DNA of 64,000 nt from Paraburkholderia terricola (GTDB lineage: Bacteria > Pseudomonadota > Gammaproteobacteria > Burkholderiales > Burkholderiaceae), in the NCBI RefSeq assembly GCF_900142195.1, contig NZ_FRAB01000001.1:248001-312000 (forward strand), in the 5' to 3' direction. The translations under genes were made by a program, and so were the position numbers. Positions within the stretch are counted from its first letter, which is position 1; every line of letters starts with the position of its first letter. Positions 39,002-47,919 of this stretch are shown here, in pieces. The notes under the pieces are model-generated. The model searched no databases. It was given only the letters and a program-made list of their open reading frames with translations, and had not been told where the DNA came from.

Positions 39002-40042
39002 TTACTGCGGCTGATAGATCGAATCGAATACGCCGCCGTCCGCGAAGTGCGTTTTCTGCGCGTTCGTCCAGCCGCCGAACGAGTCGTCCACCGTGTACAG
39101 CTTCAGCTTCGGAAACTTCGAGGTCAACTCCGCCGGCACCTTGTTCGAACGCGGCCGGTAGAAGTTCTTCGCGGCGATCTCCTGGCCCTGCTCGCTGTAC
39201 AGGAAGTTCAGATACGCCTCGGCCAGCTTGCGCGTGCCGCGCTTGTCGACGACTTTGTCGACCACGGCAACCGGCGGCTCGGCCAGGATGCTCACGGACG
39301 GCACGACGATTTCGAACTTGTCCGTGCCGAACTCCTTCAGCGACAGGAACGCTTCGTTTTCCCACGCGATCAGCACGTCGCCGATGCCGCGTTGCACGAA
39401 GCTGGTGGTCGCGCCGCGCGCGCCCGAATCGAGCACGCCGGCATTCTTATAGAGCTTGCCGACGAACTCCTTCGCCTTCTGGTCGTTGCCGCCCGGCTGA
39501 TGCGCGGCATACGACCACGCCGCGAGGTAGTTCCAGCGCGCGCCGCCCGAGGTTTTCGGGTTCGGCGTGACGATCGACACGCCCGGTTTGATCAGATCGT
39601 CCCAGTCCTTGATGTGCTTCGGGTTGCCCTTGCGCACCAGAAACACGATCGTCGACGTGTACGGCGATGCGTTGTCGGGCAGACGCTTTTGCCAGCCCTT
39701 GTCGAGCAGGCCCTTGTTAGCGAGGGCGTCGATGTCGTAGGCGAGCGCGAGAGTCACGACGTCCGCCTGCAGGCCGTCGAGCACGGAGCGCGCCTGCGCG
39801 CCCGAGCCGCCGTGCGACTGCTTGAAGGTGATCGTTTCGCCGGTTTTTGCCTTCCACTCCTTGCCGAACGCCTGGTTGACGTCCTGGTAGAGCTCGCGCG
39901 TCGGGTCGTAGGACACGTTCAGCAGCGTCGTGTCGGCGGCGTGCGCCTGCCCCGCGACGCCGAGCGCGGCTGCCGCGCCGAAGGCGAGCGCCGCGATCAG
40001 TTTCTTCGTCTTGCCTGCCAGCCCCGTGTGTCGATGGTTCAT
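39002..40042 (-). CDS. sbp: Periplasmic sulfate-binding protein
   Basis: A 346-residue periplasmic sulfate receptor. The Sec signal peptide runs to about residue 35 (cleavage after AHA). Family motifs are [48 protein letters not shown], and [26 protein letters not shown] at 40042 follows GGAGAAAG. It heads sbp-cysT-cysW-cysA-cysB and is divergent from lexA. Confidence 0.95.
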   Translation of the reverse strand: MNHRHTGLAGKTKKLIAALAFGAAAALGVAGQAHAADTTLLNVSYDPTRELYQDVNQAFGKEWKAKTGETITFKQSHGGSGAQARSVLDGLQADVVTLALAYDIDALANKGLLDKGWQKRLPDNASPYTSTIVFLVRKGNPKHIKDWDDLIKPGVSIVTPNPKTSGGARWNYLAAWSYAAHQPGGNDQKAKEFVGKLYKNAGVLDSGARGATTSFVQRGIGDVLIAWENEAFLSLKEFGTDKFEIVVPSVSILAEPPVAVVDKVVDKRGTRKLAEAYLNFLYSEQGQEIAAKNFYRPRSNKVPAELTSKFPKLKLYTVDDSFGGWTNAQKTHFADGGVFDSIYQPQ

Positions 40043-40331
40043 GCCAACTTTCTCCGCGTTGTGGTCCGTTGAAACGGCGTGTGATGTTGTTTTGCGTCGT
40101 CTGCGTGCGGCCACGCGTGCGTGGCGCCAACTGGAGGCCAGTCTATCGAAGGGCTTTCATCATTAAAAATAATGTTTCTTCATTCTTTAATACGCAAAAG
40201 TGGTAATGACAGCCAGATAAGGCGTTGCGGCACGAAAACGGGTGTTGGAGCGTCCGGTTCGGACGTTTCCACGACTCCACTTCGTCGCCTGCCCGCACGA
40301 ACTTAAAGTAAAGCTTGAATTGCGCCGGATA

Positions 40332-40347
40332 CTGTATAAAAATACAG
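40332..40347. promoter_or_regulatory. LexA-binding site (SOS box) 1
   Basis: CTGT-N8-ACAG with an all A/T spacer, a perfect match to the consensus half-sites. It lies 43 bases upstream of the lexA start codon and overlaps a TATAAA -10-like element. Confidence 0.95.
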
Positions 40348-40351
40348 CCAC

Positions 40352-40367
40352 CTGTTCATACATACAG
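40352..40367. promoter_or_regulatory. LexA-binding site (SOS box) 2
   Basis: A second CTGT-N8-ACAG, 20 bases after the first, so both boxes lie on the same DNA face two turns apart. Tandem boxes at lexA are a known arrangement and imply tight autorepression. Confidence 0.93.
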
Positions 40368-40374
40368 TGGCGCC

Positions 40375-41025
40375 ATGACAAAACTCACCGCACGACAGCA
40401 GCAGGTTTTCGATCTGATCCGCCGGGCCATCGAACGCACCGGTTTTCCGCCCACCCGCGCGGAGATCGCCGCCGAACTGGGCTTCAGCTCGGCCAACTCG
40501 GCAGAAGAACATCTGCGCGCGCTCGCTCGCAAGGGTGTCATCGAACTGGCGGCCGGCGCATCGCGCGGCATACGCCTTCTCACCAGCCCCGAAGACTCGC
40601 CGCACCAGTTCACGCTGCCGCACGCGAGCATCATGCAACTGTCGTTGCCGCTGATCGGCCGGGTCGCCGCGGGTAGCCCGATACTCGCGCAGGAACATAT
40701 CTCGCAGCATTACGCATGCGACCCGGCGCTCTTCTCGAGCAAGCCCGATTACCTGCTGAAAGTGCGCGGGCTGTCCATGCGCGACGCCGGCATCTTCGAC
40801 GGCGACCTGCTCGCGGTGCAAAAGCGCAGCGAGGCGAAAGACGGCCAGATCATCATCGCCCGGCTCGGCGACGACGTCACGGTCAAGCGCCTGAAGCGCC
40901 GGCCAAACGGTATCGAGCTGATCGCCGAGAACCCCGATTACGACAACATCTTCGTTGAAACCGGCAGCGCGGATTTCGCGCTGGAGGGTATCGCCGTGGG
41001 GCTGATCCGCCCCGGAGAGTTTTAA
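40375..41025 (+). CDS. lexA: SOS-response repressor LexA
   Basis: LexA (216 residues) represses DNA-damage genes and cuts itself when bound to RecA filaments. The winged HTH is [20 protein letters not shown] to about 70. The cleavage site is Ala99-Gly100 (GRVAAGSP), with catalytic Ser134 in RGLSMRD and Lys171 in VTVKRLK. ATG at 40375 lies just after the two SOS boxes. A small gene of unknown function follows 63 bases downstream. Confidence 0.98.
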   Translation: MTKLTARQQQVFDLIRRAIERTGFPPTRAEIAAELGFSSANSAEEHLRALARKGVIELAAGASRGIRLLTSPEDSPHQFTLPHASIMQLSLPLIGRVAAGSPILAQEHISQHYACDPALFSSKPDYLLKVRGLSMRDAGIFDGDLLAVQKRSEAKDGQIIIARLGDDVTVKRLKRRPNGIELIAENPDYDNIFVETGSADFALEGIAVGLIRPGEF

Positions 41026-41088
41026 CCCGCCCGCTCGCCGGTTCGCCGGATCGCAGCCGCCCCAACGTTGAATCGCCTGGAGAGACTC

Positions 41089-41433
41089 ATGGAACGCCTT
41101 GCCCGCCTGCTGCCCTTTCGCCAGTTCGGTCGTCTGCGCCGTCTGCGCAAGCTGGTGCCCTGCTCAGTGAGCGGAGCGCCCGCGGTCAGCACGCCATCGC
41201 TGTTCGACTCGCCCGACGGGGTATCGAGCTTGCCGTCGTCGTTGCCCGCCTTTGCCCGCGTGTCGTTGAATGCCGGGTTGAATATGGCGGAGCCGGAGCG
41301 GCGCGCACCGGTTCGGGTTTATCACGGGCCGTCGCGGCTCATCATGGTCGGCACCATGGAGGCCGTATGCCGCATGATCGATCGCTGCATCGCTGACGAG
41401 GCCAACGTGCACGGCGCCGTATTCGAGTCCTGA
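41089..41433 (+). CDS. Small protein of unknown function downstream of lexA
   Basis: A 114-residue protein I do not recognise. Residues 1-30 are very Arg/Leu-rich (MERLARLLPFRQFGRLRRLR); a Ser/Pro-rich middle follows; the C-terminus (82-114) has a compact RVYHGPSRLIMVGTMEAVCR segment that looks like a small folded unit. There is no signal peptide. ATG at 41089 is preceded by GGAGAG. It lies 63 bases after lexA on the same strand with no terminator seen, so it may be SOS-controlled by read-through. Function cannot be assigned. Confidence 0.6.
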   Translation: MERLARLLPFRQFGRLRRLRKLVPCSVSGAPAVSTPSLFDSPDGVSSLPSSLPAFARVSLNAGLNMAEPERRAPVRVYHGPSRLIMVGTMEAVCRMIDRCIADEANVHGAVFES

Positions 41434-41520
41434 TCGGCTTTCAGATACCGTTGTCGCGTGGGATCGTTTTTGCGTGGCCACGGTCCACGCTAGATCAAAC
41501 GCGATGGAGAGTCCCACCCG

Positions 41521-42177
41521 ATGGCAGTTTCGACACGCACGAAGCGCGGCGCCAACCGGCCCTTGATCGTCACTCTAGTTGTGATTGTGGTGATCGCCGC
41601 GCTGGGGTTCGTCTACGCGTCGCCGTATATCGCGCTGAATAATCTCAAGCGCGCGGCGGACGCGCGCGACGCGCAAACCGTCAATCAATACGTCGACTTT
41701 CCCGCGTTGCGCGAGAGCCTGAAGCAGGAGGTCACAGGCTTGCTGACACGCCGGCTCGACGCGCAGGGCAACGGCAATCCATTAGCCGCGATCGGCGCGA
41801 TGATCGGCGTGGCATTGATCGGTCCGCTGGTGAACGCTTATGCGACGCCGGACGGCGTGGCGGCATTGCTGAACGGCATGCCGCCGCGCGGCAATCCTGG
41901 CGAGCGGCCGCCTGCTCCGCCCGCGGCCAACAATCCGCCCGCAACACCCGCGCCGGCGCCCGTGCCTGCATCGCCCACCGCGGGAGGCTCGGCCAACAGC
42001 GCGGCAAACAAGAACGCCGCGCCGCCGCAGCCGCCGGAAACCACGGCGGGCTATCGCGGCCTCAACCAGTTCGTCGTTACTTACCGGCATGGCGCCGGCG
42101 ACGCACGTTATTCGGCGATCTTCCAGCGTGAAGGCCTGCTCACCTGGAAGCTGAGCGCTGTCAATTTGAATGAGTGA
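41521..42177 (+). CDS. DUF2939 membrane-anchored protein
   Basis: A 218-residue protein with one N-terminal transmembrane helix (about 14-33). The DUF2939 pattern is SPYIALNNLKRAADARDAQTVNQYVDFPALRESLK, seen at about 33-70. A Pro/Ala/Asn-rich linker (120-170) separates it from a short C-terminal domain (TYRHGAGDARYSAIFQREG). The family's function is not known; the bulk is predicted periplasmic. It is convergent with the universal stress gene. Confidence 0.8.
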   Translation: MAVSTRTKRGANRPLIVTLVVIVVIAALGFVYASPYIALNNLKRAADARDAQTVNQYVDFPALRESLKQEVTGLLTRRLDAQGNGNPLAAIGAMIGVALIGPLVNAYATPDGVAALLNGMPPRGNPGERPPAPPAANNPPATPAPAPVPASPTAGGSANSAANKNAAPPQPPETTAGYRGLNQFVVTYRHGAGDARYSAIFQREGLLTWKLSAVNLNE

Positions 42178-42270
42178 TTGTCTGTTCGCATGAACGGAGC
42201 TGGAAGAGCAACCGTTTTCCTGTCAGGACCGCACTCGGCCACGCGCCACACTTGCCACACTTCCCGCGCA

Positions 42271-42735
42271 TCAAGCCGCCGCTTGCTGCTGCTCCTGCGC
42301 GGAGGAACACGCCACCAGGATGCTGCACGATACGCGGTCGAGCAACGGCGTATTGCCCGCGCCCATCCACCATCGCGACAAACCGGTGCGGCAACGGTGA
42401 CCGACCACCACGAGGTCCACGTTCAACTCGTTGGCGAGATTCGCGATCTCGTCGATTGGATGGCCGAACGCAAAGTGCCCTTGCGCGGTCACGCCACGCT
42501 CGGTGAGCCAGTCCACCCCTTCCTGCAGAATGTCGCGGGCGGTCTTCTCGAAACTGCCGCAGGCCACATCGGTCAGCAGGCCCGCGCTTTGCGCAATGCT
42601 CGAACGCATGTCGACCACGGACAACAGATGCGTTTCCGCCTTCAGATCCAACGCCAGGTCGGCGCCGCAACGCAACGCCTTGCGGCCTTCGCGCGAGCCG
42701 TCGTAGCACAGCAGGATTTTCTTGTAGCTCGCCAT
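42271..42735 (-). CDS. Universal stress protein (UspA family)
   Basis: A 154-residue Usp-fold protein. It begins MASYKKILLCYDGSREGRKAL and has LVVVGHRCRTGLSRWWMGAG near the end; that glycine-rich loop is close to the ATP-binding form but not the classical GxxG-S/T spacing. Usp proteins accumulate under starvation and stress. The start at 42735 follows GGGAGAA. It is a single gene divergent from nodI. Confidence 0.9.
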   Translation of the reverse strand: MASYKKILLCYDGSREGRKALRCGADLALDLKAETHLLSVVDMRSSIAQSAGLLTDVACGSFEKTARDILQEGVDWLTERGVTAQGHFAFGHPIDEIANLANELNVDLVVVGHRCRTGLSRWWMGAGNTPLLDRVSCSILVACSSAQEQQQAAA

Positions 42736-43011
42736 GATTTTCTCCCTACCCGCGAAAAGCGCGGTCTTCATGAATCATGGTGCGCCGCAATTCAGCTTGC
42801 AAGGGATGGAAAACGCTAAGTGCGCACCGATCCGGAGCGTGCGGGGTTTTGATCGGGATCGAGGCTGTCTTGCGAGGTTTGCGGCAGTGCAAGAAACGCG
42901 CTCGGAACGGCTGCGGGCTCGCCGACGGCAACTCGCCGATGCCCTAGAATAGACGGCCTTCCCGGCCCTTAGCACCATCGGCGAGTTTTTCCCGGAACCT
43001 CCATCGATCCC

Positions 43012-43926
43012 ATGCCCGAAGCCCCCATTGAATTCCAGCAGGTCAAGAAAAGCTACGGCGACAAAACAGTCGTCGACGGGCTCTCGTTTCACGTCGATGC
43101 CGGCGAATGCTTCGGCTTGCTCGGCCCCAACGGCGCGGGCAAGACCACCACGCTGCGCATGCTGCTCGGCATCGCCGCACCGGATGCCGGCGTGATCCGC
43201 CTGTGCGGCGAGCCGATTCCGCGCCGCGCGCGGGTGGCGCGGGCGCGCGTCGGCGTGGTGCCGCAGTTCGACAATCTCGATCCCGACTTCACGGTGCGCG
43301 AGAACCTGCTGGTGTTCGGCCGTTACTTCGGACTGAGCGCCGCGCAATGCCGCGCGATGGTGCCGTCGCTGCTCGAATTCGCGCGCCTCGAAAGCAAGGC
43401 GGATGCGCGCGTGAGCGAGCTATCGGGCGGCATGAAGCGGCGCCTGACGCTCGCGCGGGCGCTCGTCAACGACCCCGACGTGCTGATCATGGACGAACCG
43501 ACCACCGGCCTCGACCCCCAGGCGCGGCATCTGATCTGGGAGCGGCTGCGCTCGTTGCTCGCGCGCGGCAAGACGATCCTGCTGACCACGCATTTCATGG
43601 AAGAAGCCGAGCGGCTCTGCAACCGGCTGTGCGTGATCGAGGAAGGACGCAAGATCGCCGAGGGCGCGCCGAGCACGTTGATCGCGTCGGAGATCGGCTG
43701 CGACGTGATCGAGATCTTCGGTCCCGACCCGGTTGCGTTGCGCGACGAACTGGCGCCGCTTGTCGAGCGAACCGAGATCAGCGGTGAGACGCTCTTCTGC
43801 TATGTGAACGACGCGCAGCCGGTGCATGCGCGGCTCAAGCAACGCGCCGACCTGCGCTATCTGCATCGTCCGGCGAATCTGGAAGATGTGTTCCTGCGGC
43901 TCACCGGCCGCGAGATGCAGGACTGA
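43012..43926 (+). CDS. nodI: ABC transporter ATP-binding protein, NodI family
   Basis: A 304-residue ABC ATPase of the drug/lipo-oligosaccharide exporter class. Walker A GPNGAGKT is at 38-45; [17 protein letters not shown] and [15 protein letters not shown] follow. The C-terminal [16 protein letters not shown] is typical of NodI. In rhizobia NodIJ exports Nod factors, but NodIJ-type pairs are common in Burkholderiaceae without nodulation genes, as here. The exported compound is unknown. It precedes nodJ by 48 bases. Confidence 0.85.
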   Translation: MPEAPIEFQQVKKSYGDKTVVDGLSFHVDAGECFGLLGPNGAGKTTTLRMLLGIAAPDAGVIRLCGEPIPRRARVARARVGVVPQFDNLDPDFTVRENLLVFGRYFGLSAAQCRAMVPSLLEFARLESKADARVSELSGGMKRRLTLARALVNDPDVLIMDEPTTGLDPQARHLIWERLRSLLARGKTILLTTHFMEEAERLCNRLCVIEEGRKIAEGAPSTLIASEIGCDVIEIFGPDPVALRDELAPLVERTEISGETLFCYVNDAQPVHARLKQRADLRYLHRPANLEDVFLRLTGREMQD

Positions 43927-43974
43927 CGCCGGGCAAATCTGTTACGGCTACAACGACACCGCACGAGACACGCA

Positions 43975-44808
43975 ATGGACGCACGCACTTACGAAACACA
44001 CGGCAACGGCGACGCACCGTCGAGGCAGGAACCGTTCGCCGCGTTGCCCGCGAACGCCGTGAACTGGATTGCGGTGTGGCGCCGCAACTATCTGGTGTGG
44101 AGAAAGCTCGCGATCGCCTCGATGTTCGGCAATCTCGCCGATCCGATGATCTATCTGTTCGGGCTCGGCTTCGGGCCCGGCCTGATGGTCGGACACGTCG
44201 ACGGCGTGTCGTATATCGCGTTTCTGGCGGCCGGCACGGTCGCGTCGAGCGTGATGATGTCCGCGAGTTTCGAGTCGATGTACTCGGGCTTCTCGCGCAT
44301 GCACGTGCAGCGCACCTGGGAGGCGATCATGCACACGCCGCTCACGCTCGGCGACATCGTGCTCGGTGAAGTGATCTGGGCGGGCAGTAAGTCGGTGCTG
44401 TCCGGCACGGCGATCATGCTGGTGGCCGGCGCGCTCGGCTACGCGAACTTTCCGTCGATGCTGCTGGCGTTGCCGGTCATCGTGCTGACCGGGCTCGCGT
44501 TCGCCAGTATCGCGATGGTGGTGACGGCACTCGCGCCATCGTATGACTTCTTTATGTTTTATCAGACGCTGGTGTTGACGCCGATGCTGTTGCTCTCCGG
44601 CGTGTTCTTTCCCGCTTCGCAACTGCCCGCCGCCGCGCGTGCCGCGACCCAGGTGTTGCCCCTCGCGCACGCCGTCGATCTGATTCGCCCGGCAATGCTC
44701 GGGCGGCCCGTCGAGGACGCGGTTTTGCACGTCGCGGTGCTGGCGGTGTATGCGGTGGGTGGGTTCGTCGTCTCGGCGGTGCTGTTCCGGCGCCGGATGA
44801 TGAAGTAG
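43975..44808 (+). CDS. nodJ: ABC-2 type transporter permease, NodJ family
   Basis: A 277-residue permease with six helices. Motifs are [50 protein letters not shown], and [14 protein letters not shown], all characteristic of NodJ. It forms the membrane part of the NodI partner and is the last gene of this pair. Confidence 0.87.
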   Translation: MDARTYETHGNGDAPSRQEPFAALPANAVNWIAVWRRNYLVWRKLAIASMFGNLADPMIYLFGLGFGPGLMVGHVDGVSYIAFLAAGTVASSVMMSASFESMYSGFSRMHVQRTWEAIMHTPLTLGDIVLGEVIWAGSKSVLSGTAIMLVAGALGYANFPSMLLALPVIVLTGLAFASIAMVVTALAPSYDFFMFYQTLVLTPMLLLSGVFFPASQLPAAARAATQVLPLAHAVDLIRPAMLGRPVEDAVLHVAVLAVYAVGGFVVSAVLFRRRMMK

Positions 44809-44874
44809 CGCGGGGTTATTTCCAACACGGCGGCGGACGGCGCGCTCCTGTCGCCCGCCGCGAATGGACTGTTC

Positions 44875-45297
44875 TCAGTCCTCGTCGTCCGTCCACGGAA
44901 TATCCACGTCGGAGATGAACGCGACCGTCGCGAACGGCCCGCCATCCTGGCGGCCGATCTTGCCGTCGGCGCGCTGCCATTCAACGCGAAACACCGTGCC
45001 TGGGTCGTCGGCGATCAGCCTGACCGTGCGAAGCTCATCGGGATCCGCCTCTTCGACAGGACCGTCGAGCGAGATCAGCAATTCCTGCGGCCATAGTCCG
45101 TCGGCGGGATCGTAAATCTTGTCGCCGTCGGGTATCAGCGTGAACGCCTCCACGCCGATCGTCGCGGAAGCGTCGACGATCATCTTGGCCAATGCACGCA
45201 GCAATGCGGTCGCGCGCGCCGAGTTCGCCTGACGAATTGCAAGGTCCCCGCGCGTCAGCGCCTGCTCGAGTTTTGGGTTTGTTTTTTGTTGCGCCAT
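44875..45297 (-). CDS. Conserved hypothetical protein, acidic
   Basis: A 140-residue soluble protein that I cannot assign to a known family. It starts MAQQKTNPKLEQALTRGDLA; the first 55 residues look helical, and the rest reads as alternating strands (LLISLDGPVEEADPDEL, VFRVEWQRADG). The C-terminus is acidic (PWTDDED). There is no signal peptide or membrane helix. It stands between nodJ (convergent) and a non-coding gap. Confidence 0.65.
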   Translation of the reverse strand: MAQQKTNPKLEQALTRGDLAIRQANSARATALLRALAKMIVDASATIGVEAFTLIPDGDKIYDPADGLWPQELLISLDGPVEEADPDELRTVRLIADDPGTVFRVEWQRADGKIGRQDGGPFATVAFISDVDIPWTDDED

Positions 45298-45781
45298 TCG
45301 ATGTCCTGAGTCCTATCGCTCTGTTGTAGGCGGCACGCCGCATTGATCCGCCGCCGCTCGCCGTTTTTCGGGCTGAATCCTACCATTGGCGTGCATCCCG
45401 GCATGGCGATCCGCGCGGCCCGGTCCGACAGCCCGCCCCGTCCACCACAGTTTAGGTCGTGATTCGTGTTCCGGCTTGGGAGATTTGGTTTTGAAGCGCC
45501 GGTCGAGCGCGGCGCCTGCAGCAATTCCGATGGTTTGCCGCATGCTTCGCATCGTTTGAAACGGTGCTGGCGAGCTTGATTGCCGCCGTCTGTCCGAAGC
45601 CGTGTGCGGTGGCGCGCGAAGCGAAAGATTCGCCGAACGCGATGGCGTTGAAGCAAGGCGCAACCAACCCACGCAACCCCACGCCACATCACTATCCCGG
45701 CAACGAGGCCGGGGCACGTTCCGACGACGTTCAGGCGCGTCGCTCGAATCGATCACGAGGCAACGCGCCCAGGCCACTCCA
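45298..45781. other. 484-bp gap without a supported gene
   Basis: Frames on both strands are open because of base composition but have no family resemblance, no good ribosome sites and unnatural Arg/Cys-rich content. The base composition is slightly lower in GC than the neighbours. No hairpin or repeat inside it stands out. It may be a decayed gene or a dispersed repeat. Confidence 0.4.
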
Positions 45782-46834
45782 TCAAGGCGCCGGGTTCGGC
45801 TGCAACTCGTGCAGCGCATCGATTTCCGCGAGCGCCTCAACCGGAAGCTTGACGTCCGCGCTCGCGATGTTTTCCCTCAGCTGATCGAGCGACGTGGCGC
45901 CGATCAGATTGCTGGTCAAAAACGGCCGGCTGTTGACGAACGCGAGCGCGAATTGCGCGGGCGACAAGCCGTGACGTTTCGCCAGTTCCACATAACGCGT
46001 GGTCGCCTGGATCGATTGCGGCTTGCTGTAGCGTTGAAAGCGCTCGAACAGCGAGATGCGGGCGCCCGCCGGCCGCGCGCCGCCTTCATACTTGCCCGAC
46101 AGCCAGCCGAAGGCCAGCGGCGAATAAGCGAGCAAGCCGATGTTGTCGCGATGCGCGTATTCGGAGAGCCCCACTTCGTAGGTGCGATTGAGCAGGCTGT
46201 ACGGATTCTGGATGCTGACGATGCGCGGCAAGCCGAGCTTTTCGGCCGCGCGCAGAAACTGCGCGACGCCCCACGGCGTTTCATTCGACACGCCGATGTG
46301 CCGCACCTTGCCCGCCTTCACGAACTCGGCGAGCACCGACAACGTCTCTTCGATCGGCACCGTGTACGCGTCGTCGACCCAAGGGTACGCCGTGCGGCCG
46401 AACGTCATCGTGCTGCGATCCGGCCAGTGCAATTGATACAGATCGACGTAATCCGTTTGCAAGCGCGTGAGGCTGTCGTTCAGCGCTTCCGTCAGATTCT
46501 TACGGTCGAACTGATTGCCTTCGCCGCGAATATGTCGCGGGTTGTGCGGTTGACGCGCGGGGCCGGCGATCTTGGTGGCGAGCACGATCTTCTCGCGCGC
46601 GCCGCGATGCCGCCCGAGCCACGTGCCGATGAAGCGCTCCGTCGAGCCTTGCGTTTCGGCGCGCGGCGGCACCGGGTACATTTCAGCGGTGTCGATCAGG
46701 TTGACGCCGTGGTCGAGCGCATAGTCGATCTGCGCATGCGCTTCCTGCTCGGTGTTCTGCTCGCCCCATGTCATGGTGCCGAGGCCGATCAGGCTGACCT
46801 GCACGTCGGAGTCGCCGAGTCTGCGGTATTCCAT
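45782..46834 (-). CDS. tas: Aldo/keto reductase, Tas family
   Basis: A 350-residue NADPH-dependent TIM-barrel oxidoreductase. Motifs MEYRRLGDSDVQVSLIGLGTMTWGEQN, NLIDTAEMYPVPP (catalytic Asp and Tyr), VLATKIAGPARQ (Lys) and LYQLHWPDRS (His) give the complete AKR tetrad. The long insert with TQGSTERFIGTWL is typical of Tas. The natural substrate is uncertain. It is a single leftward gene, divergent from the DUF3820 gene. Confidence 0.92.
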   Translation of the reverse strand: MEYRRLGDSDVQVSLIGLGTMTWGEQNTEQEAHAQIDYALDHGVNLIDTAEMYPVPPRAETQGSTERFIGTWLGRHRGAREKIVLATKIAGPARQPHNPRHIRGEGNQFDRKNLTEALNDSLTRLQTDYVDLYQLHWPDRSTMTFGRTAYPWVDDAYTVPIEETLSVLAEFVKAGKVRHIGVSNETPWGVAQFLRAAEKLGLPRIVSIQNPYSLLNRTYEVGLSEYAHRDNIGLLAYSPLAFGWLSGKYEGGARPAGARISLFERFQRYSKPQSIQATTRYVELAKRHGLSPAQFALAFVNSRPFLTSNLIGATSLDQLRENIASADVKLPVEALAEIDALHELQPNPAP

Positions 46835-46986
46835 CGAACTTGTCCTGTTGATTTGTATGAACGGAAAGCGCTGACGTTACCACGCCGGCGTCATGCGTGC
46901 AGCACGGCTAAAATGCCGTTCGAACAGCGCCAACCGGCTCTGTCGACTCAGCCGCGCTCAATAATTTTTGCGTCGATCTCCCCACG

Positions 46987-47199
46987 ATGAATCCCGAACA
47001 CCTCGAACTGCTGGTCACGCGCGTGATGCCTTACGGGAAGTACAAAGGCCGTGTGATCGCGGACCTGCCCGGCCACTATCTGAACTGGTTCGCGAGCCAG
47101 GGCTTTCCGCCGGGCGAAATCGGCCGGCTGCTCGCCTTGATGCACGAGATCGATCACAACGGTTTGTCGTCCCTCATCGAGCCTTTGCGCAAGCGCTGA
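46987..47199 (+). CDS. DUF3820 small protein
   Basis: A 70-residue protein that matches DUF3820: MPYGKYKGRVIADLPGHYLNWF near the start and IGRLLALMHEIDHNGL at the end. The family has been linked to quorum-regulated factors, but its role is not established. It has no signal peptide. The ribosome site is weak (only a poor purine run). Confidence 0.82.
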   Translation: MNPEHLELLVTRVMPYGKYKGRVIADLPGHYLNWFASQGFPPGEIGRLLALMHEIDHNGLSSLIEPLRKR

Positions 47200-47454
47200 G
47201 GCGAAGCTTTCGTCTGATGGGAACGTGACAGCGCGCCTAGGGTTGCGGCTCGAAAAATTTAACTAACTGTTACGACGCGGAGAACCGCTGAGGCGCGAAA
47301 AGTTCGCGGCCTTGCCTTGCTGTCATGGCGTTGAACCGGGGTGCAGCGATAGTGCACGCCCAATGACGCGCGACGGCGGTAACTTGCGGACACAACCGCC
47401 GCTGAACTCTCTTACGCACGATCTTTCTGATCCTTATCCACGAAGGAGAAGATC

Positions 47455-47787
47455 GTGAGCAAGCTGATTGCATCGACGGCTCTATTGGCTGTAGTGGCGA
47501 GTCTCGCGGGATGCGCGGTCGCGCCGGGATATGACTACGCCTACGGTCAATCCTATTACCCCGGCTACGGTTACGCATACGGGCCGCCGTACCAACCGGT
47601 GTACGGCACGATAGGCATCTGGGGCGGCTCGTCCTGCTGTTATTACCGCGGCGACGGTGGGCGCTGGCATGGCGGCCACGGTGGTGGCGGCTGGCACGGT
47701 GGGAACGGCTGGCACGGCGGTGGATATGGCGGCTCCCACGGCGGAAGTTCATGGAGCGGCGGCGGGCGTGGGGGTCGTTGGCATTGA
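47455..47787 (+). CDS. Gly/His/Tyr-rich lipoprotein
   Basis: A 110-residue predicted lipoprotein: signal peptide with lipobox SLAGC (Cys20). The first part of the mature protein is Tyr/Gly/Pro-rich (YGQSYYPGYGYAYGPPYQP); the rest is built from GGxWHGG-type units rich in His, Gly and Trp, which suggests metal binding. GTG at 47455 is used because GGAGAA precedes it by the right distance and the signal peptide begins at once. It is probably in the outer membrane. No known function. Confidence 0.75.
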   Translation: MSKLIASTALLAVVASLAGCAVAPGYDYAYGQSYYPGYGYAYGPPYQPVYGTIGIWGGSSCCYYRGDGGRWHGGHGGGGWHGGNGWHGGGYGGSHGGSSWSGGGRGGRWH

Positions 47788-47919
47788 CGCGGCTGGGTCG
47801 CGCATTCCGGGTCGCGCATCTGGGTCGCTCCGCCAGCGCGATAAACGGATCGGTAAGCGAGCCAGGACATCGGGTGCCTTGCGGTAAAATCGCATTTTGA
47901 TTCAAGCCGCCTGGCCGCC

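Larger units (their letters stand above)
40043..40374. promoter_or_regulatory. Divergent sbp / lexA control region
   Basis: No gene is seen in these 332 bases. The lexA side holds two SOS boxes. The sbp side (about 40150-40205) is clearly AT-rich for this genome, with several TTAAA and ATTAT stretches. This is the kind of tract where CysB activates sulfate genes, but no exact CysB consensus could be called. Confidence 0.5.

Noticed and set aside
45564..45884. Possible gene in the gap before tas
   Set aside because: Frames on both strands lack family resemblance and run into the tas gene.
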